64,000 nucleotides of DNA from Phormidium sp. FACHB-1136 (GTDB taxonomy: Bacteria; Cyanobacteriota; Cyanobacteriia; Phormidesmidales; Phormidesmidaceae). A model generated the notes under the pieces. That model made no database searches and was not told the DNA's origin. It was given only the letters and a program-made list of their open reading frames with translations. The stretch lies in assembly GCF_014697375.1 (NCBI RefSeq), contig NZ_JACJRS010000002.1, positions 1 through 64,000 on the forward strand. The letters are read 5' to 3'. Both the position numbers and the translations under genes were made by a program. Positions 33,253 to 44,438 of this stretch are shown here, piece after piece. Position 1 is the first letter of the stretch; the number at the start of each line of letters is the position of its first letter.

Positions 33253-34425
33253 CCCGCGATAGACGGCCTCTGTTTTTTGTGCCAGGGTGGGCCAACTGTA
33301 GCGGTCTTGTACTTTTTGGTGGCCCGCTTGCCCCATCTGGGCGGCAGTTTCAGGATGGTTGAGCAAATCCTGAAGGCAATCCGCGATTTCGGGTGTGGAT
33401 TGTTTCACTAGGTAGCCATCCTGCCCATTACTTATGACCTCCGCTACCGCCGGAATGGTGCAGCCAATCACGGGTTTGCCAAAACTCCAGGCTTCGGTAT
33501 ACACCCCACCAAAACTCTCCTGGCTAGAGGGCACACAGAGCACATCGCAGGCCGCTAGGGCGTTGGTTTTTGTCTGTAAATCCACCGCCCCCAGTTGATG
33601 AATGCGCGGATCAGCCATTTCTACAAAGGCCCGATCCGAATCCTTCACCGCTGGGCCAATGAAGACAAACTGGGTCTCTGGCTGCTGCTCCCACACCAGT
33701 GGGGCCGCTTCCAACACCTGCCGAAAGCCCTTGTAGGGGTAGTGTTGTCCCAAAAACAGCACCATCGGCCCAGCAGTCATACCGTGGGTGCGCCGGAACT
33801 CCTGGGCATCTGCCTGGGGAGCCAACACGGGGCCATGCCCGGTGACATGGATGCGGTCTTCCTGGACACCCAACCGATGTAAAATCTTGGCCTCGGTCTG
33901 GGTGAGGGCAATCACCGCATCAGCCCGTTGATAAAGCTTCAGATATTCTCGATAGCGCCAGCCCACCCAGCGAGGATGATGGACGGGAGTCAAAACAAAG
34001 GGAATCTCTCGCTGCTGGGCTACCTGCCAACTGGCGTAGGTCAGCCCCTCCCGACCAATGCGGACATTGTGGATCAGGTCGCTTTTACGGGCCAGATCCC
34101 CAATGGATTCTGCCATCACCGCTGCAATGGGGGGCAAGGCCACCGCCATCCAGGGGTAGTACAGCGGCAACCAAGGGGCCATCCGCAGTTTTTCTGGATA
34201 GCCAAAGCCCAGACGATGAACGGGAATGCCATCTATCTCATAGTCGTAGCCTTGGCTATGGGCCTTGAGGGTGGTGCCCAGCAGCCAGTCGGTGCGGTTA
34301 TGGTTCCAACAGGTGGCAACTTGGATGGAATGCCGCCCCTGAAACTGCTGTGCCAAAAGGTGCTGGTGAAGCTGGGCACCGCCAATGTAGGGTGGATAAG
34401 CGGTGAGGGTGTAGAGAAGGTTCAT
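33241..34425 (-). CDS. Glycosyltransferase family 4
   Basis: 394 residues from the ATG at 34425 (MNLLYTLTAYPPYIGGAQLH); upstream ATG/TTG codons to 34446 are less likely. GT-B fold: N-terminal YPPYIGGAQ, the linker VHVTGHGPVL, then VLFLGQHYPYKGFRQVLEA and the C-terminal donor-site Glu-x7-Glu in SSQESFGGVYTEAWSFGKP. It probably transfers a hexose from a nucleotide sugar to a glycan at the inner membrane. It is transcribed toward the polysaccharide island, away from frr and pyrH. Confidence 0.9.
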   Translation of the reverse strand: MNLLYTLTAYPPYIGGAQLHQHLLAQQFQGRHSIQVATCWNHNRTDWLLGTTLKAHSQGYDYEIDGIPVHRLGFGYPEKLRMAPWLPLYYPWMAVALPPIAAVMAESIGDLARKSDLIHNVRIGREGLTYASWQVAQQREIPFVLTPVHHPRWVGWRYREYLKLYQRADAVIALTQTEAKILHRLGVQEDRIHVTGHGPVLAPQADAQEFRRTHGMTAGPMVLFLGQHYPYKGFRQVLEAAPLVWEQQPETQFVFIGPAVKDSDRAFVEMADPRIHQLGAVDLQTKTNALAACDVLCVPSSQESFGGVYTEAWSFGKPVIGCTIPAVAEVISNGQDGYLVKQSTPEIADCLQDLLNHPETAAQMGQAGHQKVQDRYSWPTLAQKTEAVYRGLAQ

Positions 34426-34665
34426 TGACCCAACCATAACTTTCAATCCTTAACCCTGATTCTGGCGTCTAAGGTGCCTACCTATCGTTGTGCAATTTGC
34501 GATAGGAGACTACCCATGCTCAGTTTTGAGCGTATGATCCCAAGAAAATGGCAGGGCAAGCCCGTATTTGCAATCGCTCCCAAGGCTATCTAGGCATAGG
34601 CGGCGAAGATCCGCGATAACCTAGCACAACCCTGGAAGCTGGTGGATCAAACCCTAGGATTGGGT

Positions 34666-35226
34666 CTACACCGTGGTGATGTCCTTTTCTTTGATGGCCA
34701 GCAGATCATCCAGCTTGGCGATGTATTTATCGGTAAGCTTTTGGATTTCGTCCTGGTAATCACGGGATTCGTCTTCGGAAATCTCGCTGGCTTTTTCCAG
34801 TTTTTTGATGGCGTCGATGCCGTTGCGGCGCTGGTTGCGGATGGACACCCGACCTTCCTCAGCAATTTTGTTAGCGGTTTTCACAAATTCCTGCCGCCGC
34901 TCGGTGGTGAGGGGAGGAATATTGAGCCGAATCACCTTGCCGTCGTTGTTGGGGGTGAGGCCCACATCGGACAGGGAAATGGCCCGTTCGATGGCGGTTA
35001 GGGTGCTGCCGTCGTAGGGCTGAATCATCAAGGTGCTGGCATCGGGGGTGGAGATGTTGGACATCTGCTTGAGGGGGGTGGCCACGCCGTAATACTCCAC
35101 CTCAATCCGGTCTAGCAGGGAGGCATTGGCCCGCCCGGTGCGAATAGTGTTGAAGTTGCGCTGGGTGGCCTCATTGGCCTTCTGCATTTGGTCTTCAATT
35201 TCAAGCAAAATATCGTCAGCTGACAT
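34666..35226 (-). CDS. frr: Ribosome recycling factor
   Basis: 186 residues, family length about 185. The N-terminal [53 protein letters not shown] and the C-terminal long helices with [13 protein letters not shown] are characteristic. It releases ribosomes from mRNA after termination together with EF-G. I chose the ATG at 35226 over GTG 35229. It overlaps the 3' end of pyrH by about 10 nt, the usual pyrH-frr arrangement. Confidence 0.96.
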   Translation of the reverse strand: MSADDILLEIEDQMQKANEATQRNFNTIRTGRANASLLDRIEVEYYGVATPLKQMSNISTPDASTLMIQPYDGSTLTAIERAISLSDVGLTPNNDGKVIRLNIPPLTTERRQEFVKTANKIAEEGRVSIRNQRRNGIDAIKKLEKASEISEDESRDYQDEIQKLTDKYIAKLDDLLAIKEKDITTV

Positions 35227-35944
35227 CACAAGCCTCTCCTACAATCGTGCCAATGGGGTCACCCATCAGCGCCCGCTTAATGTTACCAGGCACCGACAGG
35301 TCAAATACCATGATAGGGATGTTGTTGTCCTTGCACAGGGCAATGGCAGTGCTATCCATCACCTTGAGGTCATGCTGGAGCACATGGCCATAGGTGAGGG
35401 TGCGAAAGCGTTTGGCCTCCGGGTTAATTTTAGGGTCAGAGTCGTAAACGCCGTCAACCTTGGTGGCTTTGAACACCACTTCGGCGTTAATTTCGGCGGC
35501 GCGGAGGGCGGCGGTGGTATCCGTTGTAAAAAAGGGATTGCCGGAACCCGCCCCAAAAATAACCACCCGGTTTTTCTCCAGGTGGCGAATGGCGCGGCGG
35601 CGAATGTAGGGTTCGGCCACTTCCTGCATGGCGATGGCCGTTTGTACACGGGTGGGCACCCCCTTGCGCTCCAGGGAATCTTGCAGGGTCATGGCATTCA
35701 TCACCGTGGCAATCATGCCGATGTAGTCCGCCGTGGCCCGATCCATCCCCGCCGCCGAACCCATGATGCCGCGAAAGATGTTGCCTGCGCCCACCACAAT
35801 GGCGATTTCGATGCCCTCTTCTACCACCTCCGCAATTTCCGAGGTGATGGCTTCCACCACGTTGGGGTCAATGCCGTAGGCCAGTTCGCCCATCAAGGCT
35901 TCACCACTCAGTTTCAGTAAAACGCGCTGATAGGGAGTCGTCAT
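35216..35944 (-). CDS. pyrH: UMP kinase
   Basis: 242 residues from ATG 35944; 17 upstream residues in the same frame are not conserved. [70 protein letters not shown] and [18 protein letters not shown] are hallmark PyrH blocks. It phosphorylates UMP to UDP with ATP and supplies pyrimidine nucleotides, including those for nucleotide sugars. It is co-transcribed with frr. Confidence 0.96.
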   Translation of the reverse strand: MTTPYQRVLLKLSGEALMGELAYGIDPNVVEAITSEIAEVVEEGIEIAIVVGAGNIFRGIMGSAAGMDRATADYIGMIATVMNAMTLQDSLERKGVPTRVQTAIAMQEVAEPYIRRRAIRHLEKNRVVIFGAGSGNPFFTTDTTAALRAAEINAEVVFKATKVDGVYDSDPKINPEAKRFRTLTYGHVLQHDLKVMDSTAIALCKDNNIPIMVFDLSVPGNIKRALMGDPIGTIVGEACDVS

Positions 35945-36013
35945 AGGAGGTCGGTGTAGGTTGAGTGTAGTAAGGTCTAGAAAGCCCCACACCACTATAC
36001 CGAGTACTTTGCA

Positions 36014-36685
36014 ATGATGCTGACTGCCCTAGCCCAAATTGGCATCGTTTTAACCTGGTTGGGCCTAGTGGGGGGCGCAGCGGAGGGGGTGCGACGGTTC
36101 ACCTCGGCCAACCCTGAAATTACCCGCAAAATCGTTCACATCGGTGCAGGGCAAGTAATTCTACTGGCTTGGTGGCTGCAAACACCCGCTTGGATGGGGA
36201 TTACCGCTTCGGTGTTATTTAGCATCGTGGCTTTACTGTCCTACCGCTACCCGATTCTGCCGGGAATCAATGGCGTGGGTCGCCACAGTCTCGGTACGTT
36301 TTTCTACGCTACTAGCATTGGTCTACTCACCGCCGCTTTTTGGCCGATGGATTTACCCCAATACGCCGCCCTCGGCATTTTGGTGATGACCTGGGGCGAT
36401 GGCCTTGCTGCCCTAGTGGGGCAAAATTTTGGTCGCCATCCCTATAAAATCCTAGGCAGCACCAAAAGCTGGGAAGGCAGTTTAACCATGCTAGTCATGA
36501 GCTTTACGGTTAGCCTGCTGATTCTGGGATGGACCGCAGGGTTGACGATGCCTGTCTTCATAACAGCAACCCTGGTCGCCCTCGCCGCCACTCTCCTAGA
36601 AACCCTATCCTTCTATGGCCTGGACAACCTCACGGTGCCCCTGGGCAGTGCCGTTCTAGCCTATGGGTTGCTGACGATGCTTTGA
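36014..36685 (+). CDS. Phytol kinase-like / polyprenol kinase family membrane protein
   Basis: 223 residues with about six or seven membrane segments. The family block [17 protein letters not shown] near residues 38-54 and the conserved cytidylyl/kinase segment [21 protein letters not shown] with [12 protein letters not shown] match VTE5-like phytol kinases and dolichol kinases. In cyanobacteria such proteins recycle phytol from chlorophyll breakdown to phytyl phosphate for tocopherol or chlorophyll synthesis, using CTP. It faces away from pyrH across a 70-nt gap. The exact alcohol is inferred. Confidence 0.8.
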   Translation: MMLTALAQIGIVLTWLGLVGGAAEGVRRFTSANPEITRKIVHIGAGQVILLAWWLQTPAWMGITASVLFSIVALLSYRYPILPGINGVGRHSLGTFFYATSIGLLTAAFWPMDLPQYAALGILVMTWGDGLAALVGQNFGRHPYKILGSTKSWEGSLTMLVMSFTVSLLILGWTAGLTMPVFITATLVALAATLLETLSFYGLDNLTVPLGSAVLAYGLLTML

Positions 36686-36981
36686 TTAAGCGGCTCAATG
36701 TCTCTGGAATTTGCCCCTAGCCGCTGTCCATGAGGCCGTGAGCGACTGCGAAATGCACCAAGATCTATATATTGGCCCTAGAGGCCGAGGAGGAACGCTA
36801 CCGTTTGCAGGTGGGAGGGATTTCCCTTGAGCCTAACGCTGTTGCTGGATGAGGATAGTCAGGCCAAGTGGGTGGTCAACCTACTGAGGTCGGCAGAAAT
36901 ATGCAACGATGTCGAAACAGAGCAGCCCCGTTGATGGACGCTGCGTCATCCATGCCTAGCTGATCGCCCCCAACGCCCGCC
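36686..36981. other. Intergenic region before mutS
   Basis: About 296 bp. A short open stretch (ILALEAEEERYRLQVGGISL, about 36770-36850) has coding-like text but no start and a stop soon after. It may be a trace of a decayed gene. No terminator or clear promoter was recognised. Confidence 0.35.
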
Positions 36982-39726
36982 ATGTCTGGTTCCCCCGCTG
37001 ATTCCCCCATCGAGTCATCCTCTGTGGATACGCCCTCCGCTGAGCTGCCCCCTACGGATTTATCCCCAGCGCAGCTTGACCTGCCAGAGCGGTTGGCCAA
37101 ACATACGGTGCGCTACGCCGACCATCGCGCGGTGAACTGGGACGACCTAACGCCGATGATGCGGCACTACGTGGAGATGAAGGAGCAGTATCCCCATGCC
37201 CTGGTGCTGTACCGGGTGGGGGATTTTTTTGAGACCTTTTTTCAGGATGCCATTGCCATTGCCCGCGAGCTGGAGCTGGTGCTGACCAGTAAGGATGCCG
37301 GGAAGGCGATTGGGAAGGTGCCCCTGGCGGGGATTCCCCACCATGCGCTGGATCGCTACTGCACGCTGCTGGTGGAAAAGGGCTACGCCATCGCCATTTG
37401 CGATCAGGTGGAGGATCCGGCCCTGGCCCAGGGTTTGGTGAAGCGGGAAGTAACCCGCGTCATCACCCCCGGCACGGTGATCGAAGAGGGGATGCTGAGC
37501 GCCAGCCAGAATAACTTTTTGGCCTCGGTGGTGGTGGCGGGGCACCATTGGGGGCTAGCCTTTGCCGATGTGTCTACCGGAGAATTTTTGACCACCCAGG
37601 GCGAGGATACGGAAGCCCTGGCGCAGGAACTTTTGCGGCTGCAACCCGCCGAGGTGCTGTTTCCGGTGGATGCGCCCAACCTGGGGGCGATGCTGCGACC
37701 GGGGGATCGGTCGGATCAGCTACCGGATTATCTACCCCGCCAATTTTGCTATACCCTGAGGCCCCAAGGCCCCTTTAGCCAAAGCGAGGCTCGGCAGCGT
37801 TTGCTGCAACGGTTTCGGCTGCGGTCGCTAGAGGGCCTGGGCTGCGACCATTTGCCCCTGGCGGTGCGGGCGGCGGGCGGTTTGTTGGACTATTTAGAGG
37901 ACACCCAAAAGACGGTGCAGGCTCCGTTGCAGCCCCTCAGCACCTATACCCTGTCGGCCTATCTGGTGATCGACCACCAAACCCGCCGCAATTTGGAAAT
38001 CACCCAAACCCAGCGGGACGGCACCTACAACGGCTCGCTGCTGTGGGCGCTAGATCGCACGGTGACGGCCATGGGCGGGCGCACCCTGCGGCGATGGCTG
38101 CTACAACCGCTGCTGGAGGTCAAAGGCATTCAGGCCCGCCAGGACACGATTGCAGAACTGTTGCAGGACGGCAATTTGCGGCAAATGCTTCAGCATCGTC
38201 TGCGGCAGATTTATGATTTGGAACGGCTGGCGGGTCGGGCTGGATCGGGGACGGCCAATGCGCGGGACTTGGTGGCGCTGGCGGAATCCTTTCTGCGGTT
38301 GCCCGACTTGGCGGCGCTGGCGGAACGGGCCAAATCCCCTTACCTAAAAGCCCTACAGTACGTGCCCCCAGAACTAGAGCAACTGGGTCAAACCCTACGG
38401 GCGCATCTGGTGGAAAATCCGCCCCTTTACCTCACGGAGGGCCACCTGATTCGCGATGGGGTGAACGCCCAACTGGATAATCTGCGGCAGCAGGCGGTGG
38501 ATGATCAGCGGTGGATTGCCGAACTGGAACCCGCCGAACGCAAGCGCACCGGAATTTCTACCCTCAAAGTGGGCTTCAACAAAGCCTTTGGCTACTACAT
38601 CAGCATTTCCCGCGCCCGCGCCGACCAAGCCCCCGACGACTACATCCGCAAGCAAACCCTCACCAACGAAGAGCGCTACATCACCCCAGAACTGAAGGAA
38701 CGGGAGGCGCGAGTCTTCAACATTGAGGCGGAGATCAACGCCCTGGAGTACGAAATTTTTAACCAACTGCGGGAACAGGTCGGTGCCCAGGCAGAACTGA
38801 TCCGCAAAGTGGCCGCCGCCGTCGCCGCCGCCGATGTGCTCTGTGGTTTGGCGGAGGTGGCCGTCTTCCAGGGCTATTGCCGCCCGGAAATCGAGGATTC
38901 CCGCGCCATTGCCGTCACCGAGGGCCGCCATCCCGTAGTGGAACAGCTTTTGCCCGCTGGATTCTTTGTGCCGAACTCCATTTATTTAGGGACAATGCCA
39001 GCGGATCGCGAGTCCGCCACCGAGCAGGATTTGATTATCCTCACCGGGCCAAACGCTAGCGGCAAAAGCTGCTATCTGCGCCAGGTGGGGCTGATTCAAC
39101 TGATGGCCCAGGTGGGCAGTTTTGTCCCCGCCAAGTCCGCCCAGTTGGGGGTGTGCGACCGCATCTTCACCCGCGTGGGAGCGGTGGACGACCTGGCCAG
39201 CGGCCAATCCACCTTCATGGTGGAAATGAACGAAACCGCCAACATCCTCAACCACGCCACCCCCCGATCCCTGGTGCTATTGGACGAAATTGGGCGCGGC
39301 ACCGCCACCTTCGACGGCCTCTCCATCGCCTGGGCCGTGGCCGAATACCTGGCCCTCGATCTGCAAGCCCGCACCATCTTCGCCACCCACTACCACGAAC
39401 TCAACGAACTCTCGGCTCTGGTTTCTAATGTGGCGAATTATCAGGTGACGGTCAAAGAAATGCCCGACCAAATTATCTTTCTGCACCAGGTGCAACCGGG
39501 CGGGGCCGACAAATCCTACGGCATTGAAGCGGGTCGCCTCGCCGGACTACCGCCCTCGGTGATTCAACGCGCCCGCGACGTGATGCAGGAAATTGAACGG
39601 CACAGCACTATCGCTGTGGGGCTGCGGGGGGAAGCACCCAGAACCCCCAACCCCCGCCGCCGTACCCGAGAGGGCGGTCATGCCTACGATCCCTCCGAGC
39701 AGTTGGATCTCTTTGGCAAGTCCTAA
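36982..39726 (+). CDS. mutS: DNA mismatch repair protein MutS
   Basis: 914 residues. The mismatch-reading motif is [12 protein letters not shown] (Phe-x-Glu form) near residue 77. The connector and lever domains follow, then the ATPase with Walker [15 protein letters not shown] at about 690, the ST box [10 protein letters not shown], Walker [17 protein letters not shown] and the His-containing [12 protein letters not shown]. It recognises mispairs and recruits MutL. The N-terminus has a 50-residue extension rich in Ser, Pro and Asp before the conserved domain. A C-terminal [14 protein letters not shown] tail resembles the beta-clamp contact region. Confidence 0.95.
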   Translation: MSGSPADSPIESSSVDTPSAELPPTDLSPAQLDLPERLAKHTVRYADHRAVNWDDLTPMMRHYVEMKEQYPHALVLYRVGDFFETFFQDAIAIARELELVLTSKDAGKAIGKVPLAGIPHHALDRYCTLLVEKGYAIAICDQVEDPALAQGLVKREVTRVITPGTVIEEGMLSASQNNFLASVVVAGHHWGLAFADVSTGEFLTTQGEDTEALAQELLRLQPAEVLFPVDAPNLGAMLRPGDRSDQLPDYLPRQFCYTLRPQGPFSQSEARQRLLQRFRLRSLEGLGCDHLPLAVRAAGGLLDYLEDTQKTVQAPLQPLSTYTLSAYLVIDHQTRRNLEITQTQRDGTYNGSLLWALDRTVTAMGGRTLRRWLLQPLLEVKGIQARQDTIAELLQDGNLRQMLQHRLRQIYDLERLAGRAGSGTANARDLVALAESFLRLPDLAALAERAKSPYLKALQYVPPELEQLGQTLRAHLVENPPLYLTEGHLIRDGVNAQLDNLRQQAVDDQRWIAELEPAERKRTGISTLKVGFNKAFGYYISISRARADQAPDDYIRKQTLTNEERYITPELKEREARVFNIEAEINALEYEIFNQLREQVGAQAELIRKVAAAVAAADVLCGLAEVAVFQGYCRPEIEDSRAIAVTEGRHPVVEQLLPAGFFVPNSIYLGTMPADRESATEQDLIILTGPNASGKSCYLRQVGLIQLMAQVGSFVPAKSAQLGVCDRIFTRVGAVDDLASGQSTFMVEMNETANILNHATPRSLVLLDEIGRGTATFDGLSIAWAVAEYLALDLQARTIFATHYHELNELSALVSNVANYQVTVKEMPDQIIFLHQVQPGGADKSYGIEAGRLAGLPPSVIQRARDVMQEIERHSTIAVGLRGEAPRTPNPRRRTREGGHAYDPSEQLDLFGKS

Positions 39727-39781
39727 CTATGGCCATGCGGGGCTATCCCCGTCTCCCAGGACTAGACTGCGTTAGGGCGCA

Positions 39782-41020
39782 TCAGCGCAGTTCGTCGGGG
39801 AGGGCGGTGGGTTTAACGGCAATGGTGGTATTGGCGTTGTTACGGCGCAGGGAAATCGTTAGGTCTTCGCCAATTTGGCTGGCCTCCACCTGAGCCTGTA
39901 CCTCGGTGGGGGTGGTCACATCGGTATCGTTGATGCGCTGGATGATATCTCCGGGGGCCAATCCGGCGGCTTCGGCGGGGCTACCCTCCAATACGCGCAC
40001 AATCAGCACCCCGGTCTCGTCGGGCTGGAGGTTCATCTGTTGCTGGCTGTTCAGCTCCTGAATGGCTTCGGGGGTGAGTTCCACCATTTGAATGCCCAGG
40101 AAGGGATGTTGCACTTCCCCGGTGGCAAAGAGTTCGTCGGCGATGCGTTTGGCCGTTTCGATGGGAATGGCAAAACCCAGCCCCTGGGCATTGGCGCGAA
40201 TGGCGGTGTTCATGCCGATCACCTCACCCTGATCGTTCAGCAGGGGGCCACCGGAGTTGCCCGGATTGATGGCGGCGTCGGTTTGGATGAACTGCACCCG
40301 TTTGTCGGGGATGCCCACTTGGTTGCTGGTGCGACCAATGGCGCTGATGATGCCAGCGGTAACGGTGTTATCCAACCCTAGGGGGTTGCCAATGGCGATG
40401 GCCCACTGACCGGGCGAGAGGTTGGCGGTGCTGCCTAGGCGCACGGTGGGCAGCGGGTCTGTCGATTCAATTTTCACCACCGCCACATCGGTGACCGAAT
40501 CCACGCCGATCACCTGGCCATCAAAGGTGCGGCCATCGCGTAGGGTGACCTTGACCGTGCGGGTGCCGTCTACCACATGGGCATTGGTGAGAATGCGGCC
40601 ATCGGCGCTAAGGATAAACCCCGATCCCGTGCCCTGCTCTAGGCGGTCGGGCACCATGTCTGGGGGCAGTTCTTCGCCAAAAAAGCGGCGAAAGAGCGGG
40701 TTGTTAAAGGTGTCTGGATTCAGTTGCGACACCGACCGTTCCGCATCAATGCGCACCACCGCTGGCCCCACCTGCTCCACCGCCGTCGCAATAAAGTTTG
40801 AGGCGATAATGGCCAGGGGAGCCGAGGAGGGGGGAATCTCGTCGGCAGGCTCAGCGGGGAGAGACAGGGCTGCCAGGGAAGACTCTGATTCCGTTGGGGC
40901 TGTTTCAGCGGACTGGGCCGCCATGAGATGATCGACATAGTAATGCCCAGCCCAGCCGACCCCACCACCCAAGGCTAGGGCAGCGGCAATCCAGACCCCT
41001 TGCGATCCTATTCTGCCCAT
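39782..41020 (-). CDS. HtrA/Deg-type periplasmic serine protease
   Basis: 412 residues. A strong Shine-Dalgarno (AGAGGAGGG) ends about 6 nt before the ATG at 41020, so the ATG at 41041 is rejected. A membrane segment (WIAAALALGGGVGWAGHYYV) acts as signal anchor. The catalytic triad is visible: His in ILTNAHVVDG, Asp in SVTDVAVVKIE and Ser in INPGNSGGPLL. A single PDZ domain follows (GVLIVRVLEGSPAEAAGL). It matches cyanobacterial HhoA/HhoB/HtrA proteins; which of the three cannot be decided. Divergent from the regulator gene at 41326. Confidence 0.9.
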   Translation of the reverse strand: MGRIGSQGVWIAAALALGGGVGWAGHYYVDHLMAAQSAETAPTESESSLAALSLPAEPADEIPPSSAPLAIIASNFIATAVEQVGPAVVRIDAERSVSQLNPDTFNNPLFRRFFGEELPPDMVPDRLEQGTGSGFILSADGRILTNAHVVDGTRTVKVTLRDGRTFDGQVIGVDSVTDVAVVKIESTDPLPTVRLGSTANLSPGQWAIAIGNPLGLDNTVTAGIISAIGRTSNQVGIPDKRVQFIQTDAAINPGNSGGPLLNDQGEVIGMNTAIRANAQGLGFAIPIETAKRIADELFATGEVQHPFLGIQMVELTPEAIQELNSQQQMNLQPDETGVLIVRVLEGSPAEAAGLAPGDIIQRINDTDVTTPTEVQAQVEASQIGEDLTISLRRNNANTTIAVKPTALPDELR

Positions 41021-41325
41021 GTGCCCTCCTCTTGACAGCATCCTACGCCTTTCGTCCTCGGCTTTACCCTAGGCGATGTCCTAGGCCGTCGGTGGGCCGT
41101 GTGCAATGTTTTGTATCAGCGTGACGGCGCGTGCCTTTACTGTAGCGAATATCCCCCCGTTTATGACGGCCCCAGGCGACTTTTATCAAGGCCGTGAAAC
41201 CGAGGGCAGGAAACCGAGGGCGGAAACCCTACCGGAGAGGGGGGCATATTTCTACCGCACCGTGCAGTCTTGTCTGGGACATTCCGGGTTACATTGGGCA
41301 TTGACCCCGTGCAGCCCCTAACGCC
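41021..41325. other. Divergent intergenic region, protease/regulator
   Basis: About 305 bp between two divergent genes, so it must hold both promoters. I could not identify individual promoter elements or operators with confidence. Confidence 0.5.
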
Positions 41326-42021
41326 ATGTCTGACTACACTGGAAACATTTTGCTGGTTGACGACGAACCCGGTCTGCGGGAAGCGGTACAAGCCTACCTA
41401 GAGGACAGTGGCTTTGCCGTCCGCACCGCCAGCAATGCCCAGGAAGGCTGGGCACGGCTCCAGGAAGAAACCCCAGACGTGTTGATCTCAGACATTATGA
41501 TGCCCCAGGTGGATGGTCACGCTTTTTTGGCCCAGGTGCGAGAAGACATCCGCTTCAAGGGTTTACCCGTGGTGTTTCTCACTGCTCGCGGCATGACCAA
41601 AGACCGCATCCAGGGCTACAACTCCGGCTGCGATGCCTATCTTTCTAAGCCCTTCGACCCCGAAGAACTGGTGGCGGTGGTGGGGAATTTAATTGAACGC
41701 CGCGCCGCCCAAAGCCCCGACACCGGAGACCTGCCCGACATTGCGGTGATGGCCCGCCAAATTGAAGAAATCAAAGCCATGCTGACCCAAAAGGGCGGTG
41801 TGGTCAAAATGACCTCCGATGTCAACATCGACCTCACCCCCCGCGAACAAAGCGTGCTGGATTTGGTGGCCGAAGGGCTGATGAACAAAGAAATTGCCAG
41901 CCGCCTCGATACCAGCGTTCGCAATGTGGAAAAGTACGTCAGCCGCCTGTTCAGCAAAACCGGAACCAACAGCCGCACCGAACTCGTCCGCTTTGCCCTA
42001 GAGCACGGCCTGGTCAGCTAG
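41326..42021 (+). CDS. NarL/LuxR-type response regulator (Ycf29/Rre1-like)
   Basis: 231 residues. Receiver domain: ILLVDDEPGLREAV with the acidic pair, the phosphoacceptor Asp in VLISDIMMPQVDG (about residue 57), Thr in VVFLTARG and Lys in YLSKPFDPEEL. A linker leads to a LuxR-type helix-turn-helix: LTPREQSVLDLVAEGLMNKE, IASRLDTSVRNVEKYVSRLF. The overall form resembles the cyanobacterial and plastid Ycf29/Rre1 group, which responds to stress; the exact subgroup is tentative. No kinase gene is adjacent. Confidence 0.85.
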   Translation: MSDYTGNILLVDDEPGLREAVQAYLEDSGFAVRTASNAQEGWARLQEETPDVLISDIMMPQVDGHAFLAQVREDIRFKGLPVVFLTARGMTKDRIQGYNSGCDAYLSKPFDPEELVAVVGNLIERRAAQSPDTGDLPDIAVMARQIEEIKAMLTQKGGVVKMTSDVNIDLTPREQSVLDLVAEGLMNKEIASRLDTSVRNVEKYVSRLFSKTGTNSRTELVRFALEHGLVS

Positions 42022-42177
42022 CTTCCTTAACCTCAGTTCGAGATAACCTCAGTGGCCCAATGCCCTGAAAGCCCAGCCTGACGGGAAGCAGGCTACCCCC
42101 AGCCCTACAGCATCTTTTGTCAGCCAGCCAGCCTCCAGACTCTCTCCCACCGCCGCGAAAATAGAGCCCGTATCACT

Positions 42178-42212
42178 CCCCCTAGCCATCCTTTTTTTAA
42201 GATGACTAGGGG
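42178..42212. terminator. Hairpin between convergent regulator and pilQ genes
   Basis: CCCCTAGCCATC pairs with GATGACTAGGGG (one mismatch) around a loop rich in T and A. It lies between the two convergent 3' ends and is followed on the + strand by TATCTTTA. It may terminate transcription from either side. Confidence 0.55.
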
Positions 42213-42248
42213 TATCTTTAGCGTTTTAGGCTTGGCGAAGGAAGTCAA

Positions 42249-44348
42249 CTAGCGCTGCTGATTCTCCAGCATTTCCTGCACCTGCTCACCGGGGGTATAG
42301 CGGTAGCCCCAAACCGCTTGGTCGGAGTCATCAAGGATTTGTGGAGTCAATAGAACAATTAGCTCGCGGCGTTCATTGGTAGTAGTTTGACGGCGAAACA
42401 ATGCCCCTAGGATAGGGATATCACCAAGGATAGGAACCTTAGTTACATCATTTCGTTCAGTTTCCTGAATAATGCCAGACAAGATCAAGGTTTGGCTGTC
42501 ACGCACACGAACTAAGCCGGAGTTAAGAGAGCGTCTGGACAATAAAACAACAGGTGTCCCCGTTGGATCCGCAATGACGTCAACTGGAGACGATATTGTA
42601 GGGGCAGCTGATAACGATACAAAGCCATTATCGTCAATACGATCAACCCGGATGAGTAACGACAACCCTGCTTGCTCTCTCTCTACTCGGGACTCAGTTA
42701 TATCACGACTTGTACTCCCCCCATCATCCGACTCAGAACTTGCCTCAGATTGTGTCACAAACCCGACTGGGACATCAGTTGTAAGAGAAACAGTAGCTGT
42801 CTGATTTTCCTGAATAATCAAGGTCGGGTCGGTAAGGATTTTTGAATTGCCACTTTCTATGCTAGCTAGCAAATTCAAAATGAAGTTGCTAGATCCAGCA
42901 ACTCCTTGAATACGTGAGATGCCAAGAACACCATTCGCTATATCGAAGCTAAAGCTTCCTGTTTGAAACGAGAAGCTTGTGCCGAAATTATCGATTGAGC
43001 TAAGGTTTACATCAATAACGCGCACGTTGACAGCAACTTGACGGCGACGGATATCCAGCCTCGTTAATTGCTCAGTAGCCATATTAACTAGATCTACCCG
43101 ACCAACAAGCGTTACCGAGTTCGTTCTCTCATCGCCAATTACCTGGAGCCCTCGAAAAATAGGTGTACTATCCTCATAATCGACCCGCCTTGTTTCAACC
43201 GCAGTCACCGTAGTGGTTTCGGTTTGAGTCAAAGGTGGAGCGTTTTCTGTTACTGCAACTGCGTTTACGTTAGTGACTAAACGATCTCGGCTGATAGCAC
43301 TTTCTGCCCCTAATGCCACTAGAAAGTTAGCAGCAACATCAGCAGTAACTTGGTTTAGTCGTAGGGTGCGCGTCATGATGTTTTGAGCTGAAACCGGTAG
43401 CTGAGGGCCAACGTAAATACTGCGGCCTACCTTGTTGGCTTCTAGACCACTGATACGCAGAACGTGGTTAAACACATCCTGCACCGATTCGTCTTCAATA
43501 TCTAAGCTAACCAGGGTGCCCTCGCCGCCGCCTTCTGCTGCGGCTGCGCCGTCGCCTGCGGCTGGCGTGTAAACCAAGTTTAGCCCAGCGGCACGGGCCA
43601 GCAAGCCCAATACTTCACGGGCGGGGGCATCGCGCAGTAGCAGCCGAGGGATGCGTTCGTTGGTGCCTAGGTCAATAGTCCTGAAGCTCGTGATGCTTTC
43701 CGCGAAGGACATATCACCCACCGGGGGGGCCACGGCGCGGGGCAGGAAGGGGGGAGCCTGTTGCAGTTGAGGCTGGGGCACGGGCACGCCATCGATCACC
43801 ACCTCTGGGTTGGGCACCAGCACATCGGGTTGGGCTGGGGGCGGTGTGACGGGGATAGATTGGGCTTGGGCCAGGGTAGCGGGTGGGTTGGGGTCGGGCA
43901 CTGTTGCCAAGGTTTCTGGAACAGGGGTGGGGGCTTGGGCCATAGCGCCATCCTTCCGCACCGACAGCACGACACGGTTGCCAGCAGCGTTGACAGCACC
44001 CGTAGGGGCTTGATCCGTGCCCTCAATGGTGACCCGTACACTGTTGGCATCCAGCGGCACCACCGACACCAGGGCAATGCCGGGAGTGGGGTTCTCCTGT
44101 TGGAATCGCTCGCCCTCCGGCAGGTTCAGTTGGGTGCGGGTGAGGTCGGCTCGGAGGGTGTTGCCTTGGTGGGTGGTAAACACATTGCTGGCGTCATCAC
44201 CCTCGGTATCGAACACCAGGTCTAGGCCCGTTGCCGTGGGGTTGAGGCGCACGTTGGTGATGCTAGTAGCAGCCGTGGCGGGGGCGGCAGGCAGGGCTAG
44301 AAGCGCACCACTCAGCAATAGGGGGGATAGGCGGGTTAAGGGATTCAC
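42249..44348 (-). CDS. pilQ: Type IV pilus secretin PilQ
   Basis: 699 residues. A signal peptide (LLLSGALLALPAAPATAA) is followed by an AMIN domain (TSITNVRLNPTATGLDLVF), a Pro-rich linker, a secretin N0/STN domain (LLLRDAPAREVLGLLARAAG), N1 and the C-terminal secretin channel with VNVRVIDVNLSSIDNFGTSF, a Gly/Ser-rich gate and VPILGDIPILGALFRRQ. It forms the outer-membrane pore for the type IV pilus, serving motility and DNA uptake in cyanobacteria. The central part (about 42,300-43,450) is more AT-rich than the ends. Last gene of pilMNOQ. Confidence 0.94.
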   Translation of the reverse strand: MNPLTRLSPLLLSGALLALPAAPATAATSITNVRLNPTATGLDLVFDTEGDDASNVFTTHQGNTLRADLTRTQLNLPEGERFQQENPTPGIALVSVVPLDANSVRVTIEGTDQAPTGAVNAAGNRVVLSVRKDGAMAQAPTPVPETLATVPDPNPPATLAQAQSIPVTPPPAQPDVLVPNPEVVIDGVPVPQPQLQQAPPFLPRAVAPPVGDMSFAESITSFRTIDLGTNERIPRLLLRDAPAREVLGLLARAAGLNLVYTPAAGDGAAAAEGGGEGTLVSLDIEDESVQDVFNHVLRISGLEANKVGRSIYVGPQLPVSAQNIMTRTLRLNQVTADVAANFLVALGAESAISRDRLVTNVNAVAVTENAPPLTQTETTTVTAVETRRVDYEDSTPIFRGLQVIGDERTNSVTLVGRVDLVNMATEQLTRLDIRRRQVAVNVRVIDVNLSSIDNFGTSFSFQTGSFSFDIANGVLGISRIQGVAGSSNFILNLLASIESGNSKILTDPTLIIQENQTATVSLTTDVPVGFVTQSEASSESDDGGSTSRDITESRVEREQAGLSLLIRVDRIDDNGFVSLSAAPTISSPVDVIADPTGTPVVLLSRRSLNSGLVRVRDSQTLILSGIIQETERNDVTKVPILGDIPILGALFRRQTTTNERRELIVLLTPQILDDSDQAVWGYRYTPGEQVQEMLENQQR

Positions 44349-44438
44349 AGTTCACTCCTCAGTGGCGATGGCACGACGATTAGGACAGGGGAGGGTTGAT
44401 GTCGGCAGCAATGGTAGATGGGCCTGGGAATGGCAAAC

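Noticed and set aside
36686-36981. Small gene upstream of mutS
   Set aside because: The coding-like stretch is only about 30 codons, lacks a start and ends early.
38501-39428. Long open frames antisense or shifted inside mutS
   Set aside because: They are shadows produced by the high G+C third positions of mutS and have low-complexity Arg/Pro-rich translations.
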